NCBI RefSeq assembly: GCF_047495875.1 | Contig: NC_092458.1 | Coordinates: 6,011,439 to 6,075,438 of the forward strand | DNA from: Pithys albifrons albifrons | Lineage: Eukaryota; Chordata; Aves; Passeriformes; Thamnophilidae | Length of the DNA stretch: 64,000 bases | Direction: 5' to 3' | In this document: one piece after another, positions 61,893 to 64,000 of the stretch | How the letters are laid out: each line of letters starts with the position of its first letter | Position numbering within the stretch: the stretch's first letter is position 1 | The notes under the pieces: generated by a model | The model's database searches: none | Told to the model about the DNA's origin: nothing | What the model saw: the letters and a program-made list of their open reading frames with translations, nothing else | Position numbers and translations under genes: made by a program

Positions 61893-62109
61893 ATGGCCGC
61901 GGATGAGGAGACACCTGGGTTTCCCTGGCAACAGGTGCCGCGGCGGCCGGGAGAGCCGGGAGAGCCCGGGTTTCCCCGCTCGGCTCCGCGCCGCTGGCGG
62001 TCCCGGCAGCGCCTGTCGGGCCGGTCCTGCCGCCCCCTCCCCACGGCACAGCCCCCGGCCCGGCCCTGCCGCGGGTCCGGGCGAGAGCGGCCCCGCCCGC
62101 GGCGCGAAG
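61893..62109 (+). CDS. Possible first coding exon (start uncertain)
   Basis: An ATG at 61893 (context GGGG ATG G) opens a frame, MAADEETPGFPWQQVPRR..., that stays open to a strong donor GCGCGAAG|GTAAGC at 62109/62110. This gives 72 codons plus one base. The later part is Pro/Arg-rich and low in complexity, as GC-rich untranslated leaders often are. The X-box-like site at 61919-61932 lies inside this frame, and such sites usually sit upstream of the transcription start. The real first exon may therefore be a shorter non-coding leader ending at the same donor. The donor is the firm part of this call; the coding claim is weak. Confidence 0.35.
61912..61937. promoter_or_regulatory. RFX X-box-like site between inverted CACCTG/CAGGTG boxes
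   Basis: GTTTCCCTGGCAAC (61919-61932) fits the RFX X-box consensus GTHNYYATRRNAAC except for C in place of A at the seventh base, with both half-sites intact. CACCTG (61912-61917) and CAGGTG (61932-61937) flank it as an inverted pair of E-box/ZEB-SNAI-type sites. X-boxes in CpG-island promoters are typical of cilium genes. The functional reading is inference. Confidence 0.45.
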
Positions 62110-62489
62110 GTAAGCGGGTCCTGCCGGTGGCGGGGTCGGGGTGATGGAGGGAAGCAGGTGCAGCTCTCAGGGTCAGGCACAGGAGCTTCTCCCCGATCCC
62201 CTCCCGTGGCTCGAGGGCTCGCGGGGAGGATGCAGCTCCTCCGCCCAGGGATGAGCCCCGTTTTCCTGGGGCCGGAGTTCGCAGGCTTCCCCCTCTCCGC
62301 CCCCCGCCCCGCCCCTCTGCTTTGCCCGTCTGGGGCATCTCCCCTCCCAGCCTCTGCCATCCCGCTTGGCTTCGCCGACGACCTCCCTCGTGCCTGGGCG
62401 GTGTTTCCCATCCCCGCTGCTTCCCAGACACCGCTCCTGCGTGTGCGCTCGGAGCTGCTTTGCTTTCGCCTTGTGCCTGGGCCCTGTGA

Positions 62490-64000
62490 GGTGGCATCTC
62501 CCCTTTCATGACTTTCAGCCAAGGCCTGCCCGCTTCCCTCTTAATTTGTCCTTGTTCACACTTGTCCCTAGTGAAGGTTGGCAGGTCACCAGCCTCGCGG
62601 GTGCCTTTGCCCCTCGTCGCCGGCACGCGAGTCGCGGTGCCTGGTCCGTTTGCTCCATCCCAGCGCCCGCCAGGCGTTCTGCCCGCTCTCCAGGGCTGTA
62701 GGTGTGGATGCCTGCCGGCCAATCTCGGCTGCTTCTGCTGGGCACAGACGCATCAGGTTGGACACACGTTTGCTCTAATGAGGCTTTGTGGCTCCTGGAC
62801 CAGAGCTGGCTCCTGCGTGGGCGGTGAGCTCATGTCTGTCTGTGTGTGCCCGCGTAGTCAGACAAGCCCGCGGTCCAAAGCTCTGTTCCCTTGGCGGGTT
62901 GCGGGTCCCCTACCAGAGGGGCATCCCCCGATATTCACTGCTGGGTGCGGTCAGACGGAGATGGGCAGTGCTGTAAGGCTTGCCGGGTGGTTGGCGAGTA
63001 AGTCCTTTCCTCCTGCTTTATTTTCTTCCTTCTGTGAATCCCAAAGCTAAAGCACAGAGAATAATGGATGCCCTAGTACATATTCTTAAAAAAAAAAGCC
63101 CCAAACCTTTACAAATCCAAAAAGCATGAAAAAAATCGTTAAGTTCTTTAAAAATTCACCCCCACTTAAAATTTATCTATTTGTTTTGTGATGGTAATGC
63201 TTCAGTGGTACTAGCTGCTAAGGTTAAATGTCAAATTGTCTTCCCATAAAATTTATCACAAAAACAGGGTTGATTGGTGACTTCAGGCACTAATACAACA
63301 ACAGCATCACAGATAAAGATACAAAGTGACCTTGAATAGCAATTAAAAGAAGGGTCTCTCCATAATTTTTTATTGCACACAAGATCTCTGGACTCTTCTG
63401 TGTCCCTGTGTTTCCTTTGTGTTGTGTTTGCAGAAAAAGAAAAGAATCACAAAGCTCCCTTAATTTTATTAAAAAACCTGCGGTTTTTGTAATTCTGTGG
63501 CCAGTGTGATATTTCTTGATAATGTAAAAACTCAATTGAAAAAGGAAATAATGTGTTGCCTTGCATTGTTCCTCCAAATAACTTAGAGGGAGATAACTTG
63601 ATAAAAAACATTTCTATCACACCCTCTGGTTAGTTACGTGTAGCTGTTATGTTTCCAAAAATACAGTCCCTGAGTGTTCCTGAAATCTGCAATGTGGAGG
63701 TCAGTTCTGTGTCATGCATAGCCTTTTCTGACACAGCTGTTCTGCTTTAAAATTGTCATGAACTTCTCGTCTATTTCTTTAATTCACTCATCATTTTCCA
63801 TTGTTCTTTACAGTAGATGCATGCTTGTAATCAGAGAGAGACAAGCCTGTAATCAGAAAGTAGCCAACAACAGTTGTTTGACGCCATAAAAATAAAAAAC
63901 GTTCAGCAGTTTGAAATAAGGGAAATTATCACTTTTTAATGTCTCCTGGCAAAACTCCATAACTAACTTTCTTAGGAAATGTATCTACTAAGTAGTGAAT
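62490..64000. other. Probable first intron, no exon seen
   Basis: GC falls from about 62,480 to normal AT-rich sequence after 63,050. Open frames at 62,508-63,050 are remnants of high GC. No repeat or acceptor-bounded exon was recognised up to the window end. Confidence 0.5.

Larger units (their letters stand above)
61790..62480 (+). promoter_or_regulatory. CpG island, probable gene promoter
   Basis: GC and CpG rise abruptly at about 61,790 and stay high to about 62,480, with moderately raised GC to 63,000. It contains GC-box-like CCCCGCCC (for example 62092-62098), long C runs, and a CCAAT-type CCCAATGA at about 61766. No TATA box is seen, as is usual for CpG-island promoters. The good 5' splice donor at 62109/62110 and the lack of a matching minus-strand donor favour transcription to the right. 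The large open frames on both strands (up to 328 codons at 61736-62722 minus) result from high GC and are not called. Confidence 0.82.

Noticed and set aside
61736..62722. 328-codon open frame on the minus strand in the CpG island, plus overlapping 237- and 223-codon frames
   Set aside because: High GC removes stop codons in all frames. The translations are Gly/Arg/Pro-rich with no domain, they overlap on both strands, and there is no convincing minus-strand splice donor.

Overview
The window looks like nuclear DNA from a bird, most likely a passerine. The repeat content points there: CR1 LINEs of several ages, a tRNA-Ile/CR1 SINE of the TguSINE1 type known from zebra finch, and solo LTRs with 5-bp target duplications of the avian ERV kind. 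There is no bacterial or viral gene organisation. The sequence is moderately AT-rich, intron-like or intergenic, and nearly every short open frame in it looks like chance or lies inside a repeat. No gene name could be assigned.

Layout. Positions 1-12,960 are unique non-coding DNA with a few T/G-rich tracts and small duplications. From 12,970 to 30,250 there is a cluster of mobile elements: CR1 pieces (12,968, 15,976, 21,640, 28,780), two copies of an unusual composite SINE (15,054-15,432 and 24,746-25,101, both minus strand), two solo LTRs (17,273-17,900 minus, 26,572-27,100 plus) and a TguSINE1-like copy (30,112-30,250). From 30 to 61 kb the DNA is mostly unique, with CR1 pieces at 35,566, 43,130 and 49,093-50,175. 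A small CpG-enriched segment with a TATA-like box lies at about 33,030-33,420, and a weak candidate exon at 38,439-38,563. At the right end (61-63 kb) there is a well-supported internal coding exon (61,202-61,345, plus strand, 48 codons). About 450 bp further on comes a strong CpG island with a 5' splice donor at 62,109/62,110 and an RFX X-box-like site, probably a promoter and first exon reading rightwards out of the window.

The most interesting item is the composite SINE. Read on the minus strand, it has a tRNA-Gln(CTG)-like head, then a 5S rRNA-like segment that has lost the part corresponding to the 5S C-box, then a body of unknown origin and a conserved 3' end with a short ATAC-type microsatellite. 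Both copies are flanked by good target-site duplications (12 bp perfect; 10 bp perfect), so each is a separate retrotransposition event. The tail is neither poly(A) nor the CR1 octamer, which suggests an RTE-type partner (AviRTE-like). That is an inference and needs a library search.

Limits: everything here was read by eye with no alignment or database. Exon calls rest on splice-site context and open frame only. Family names of repeats rest on recognised sequence patterns.
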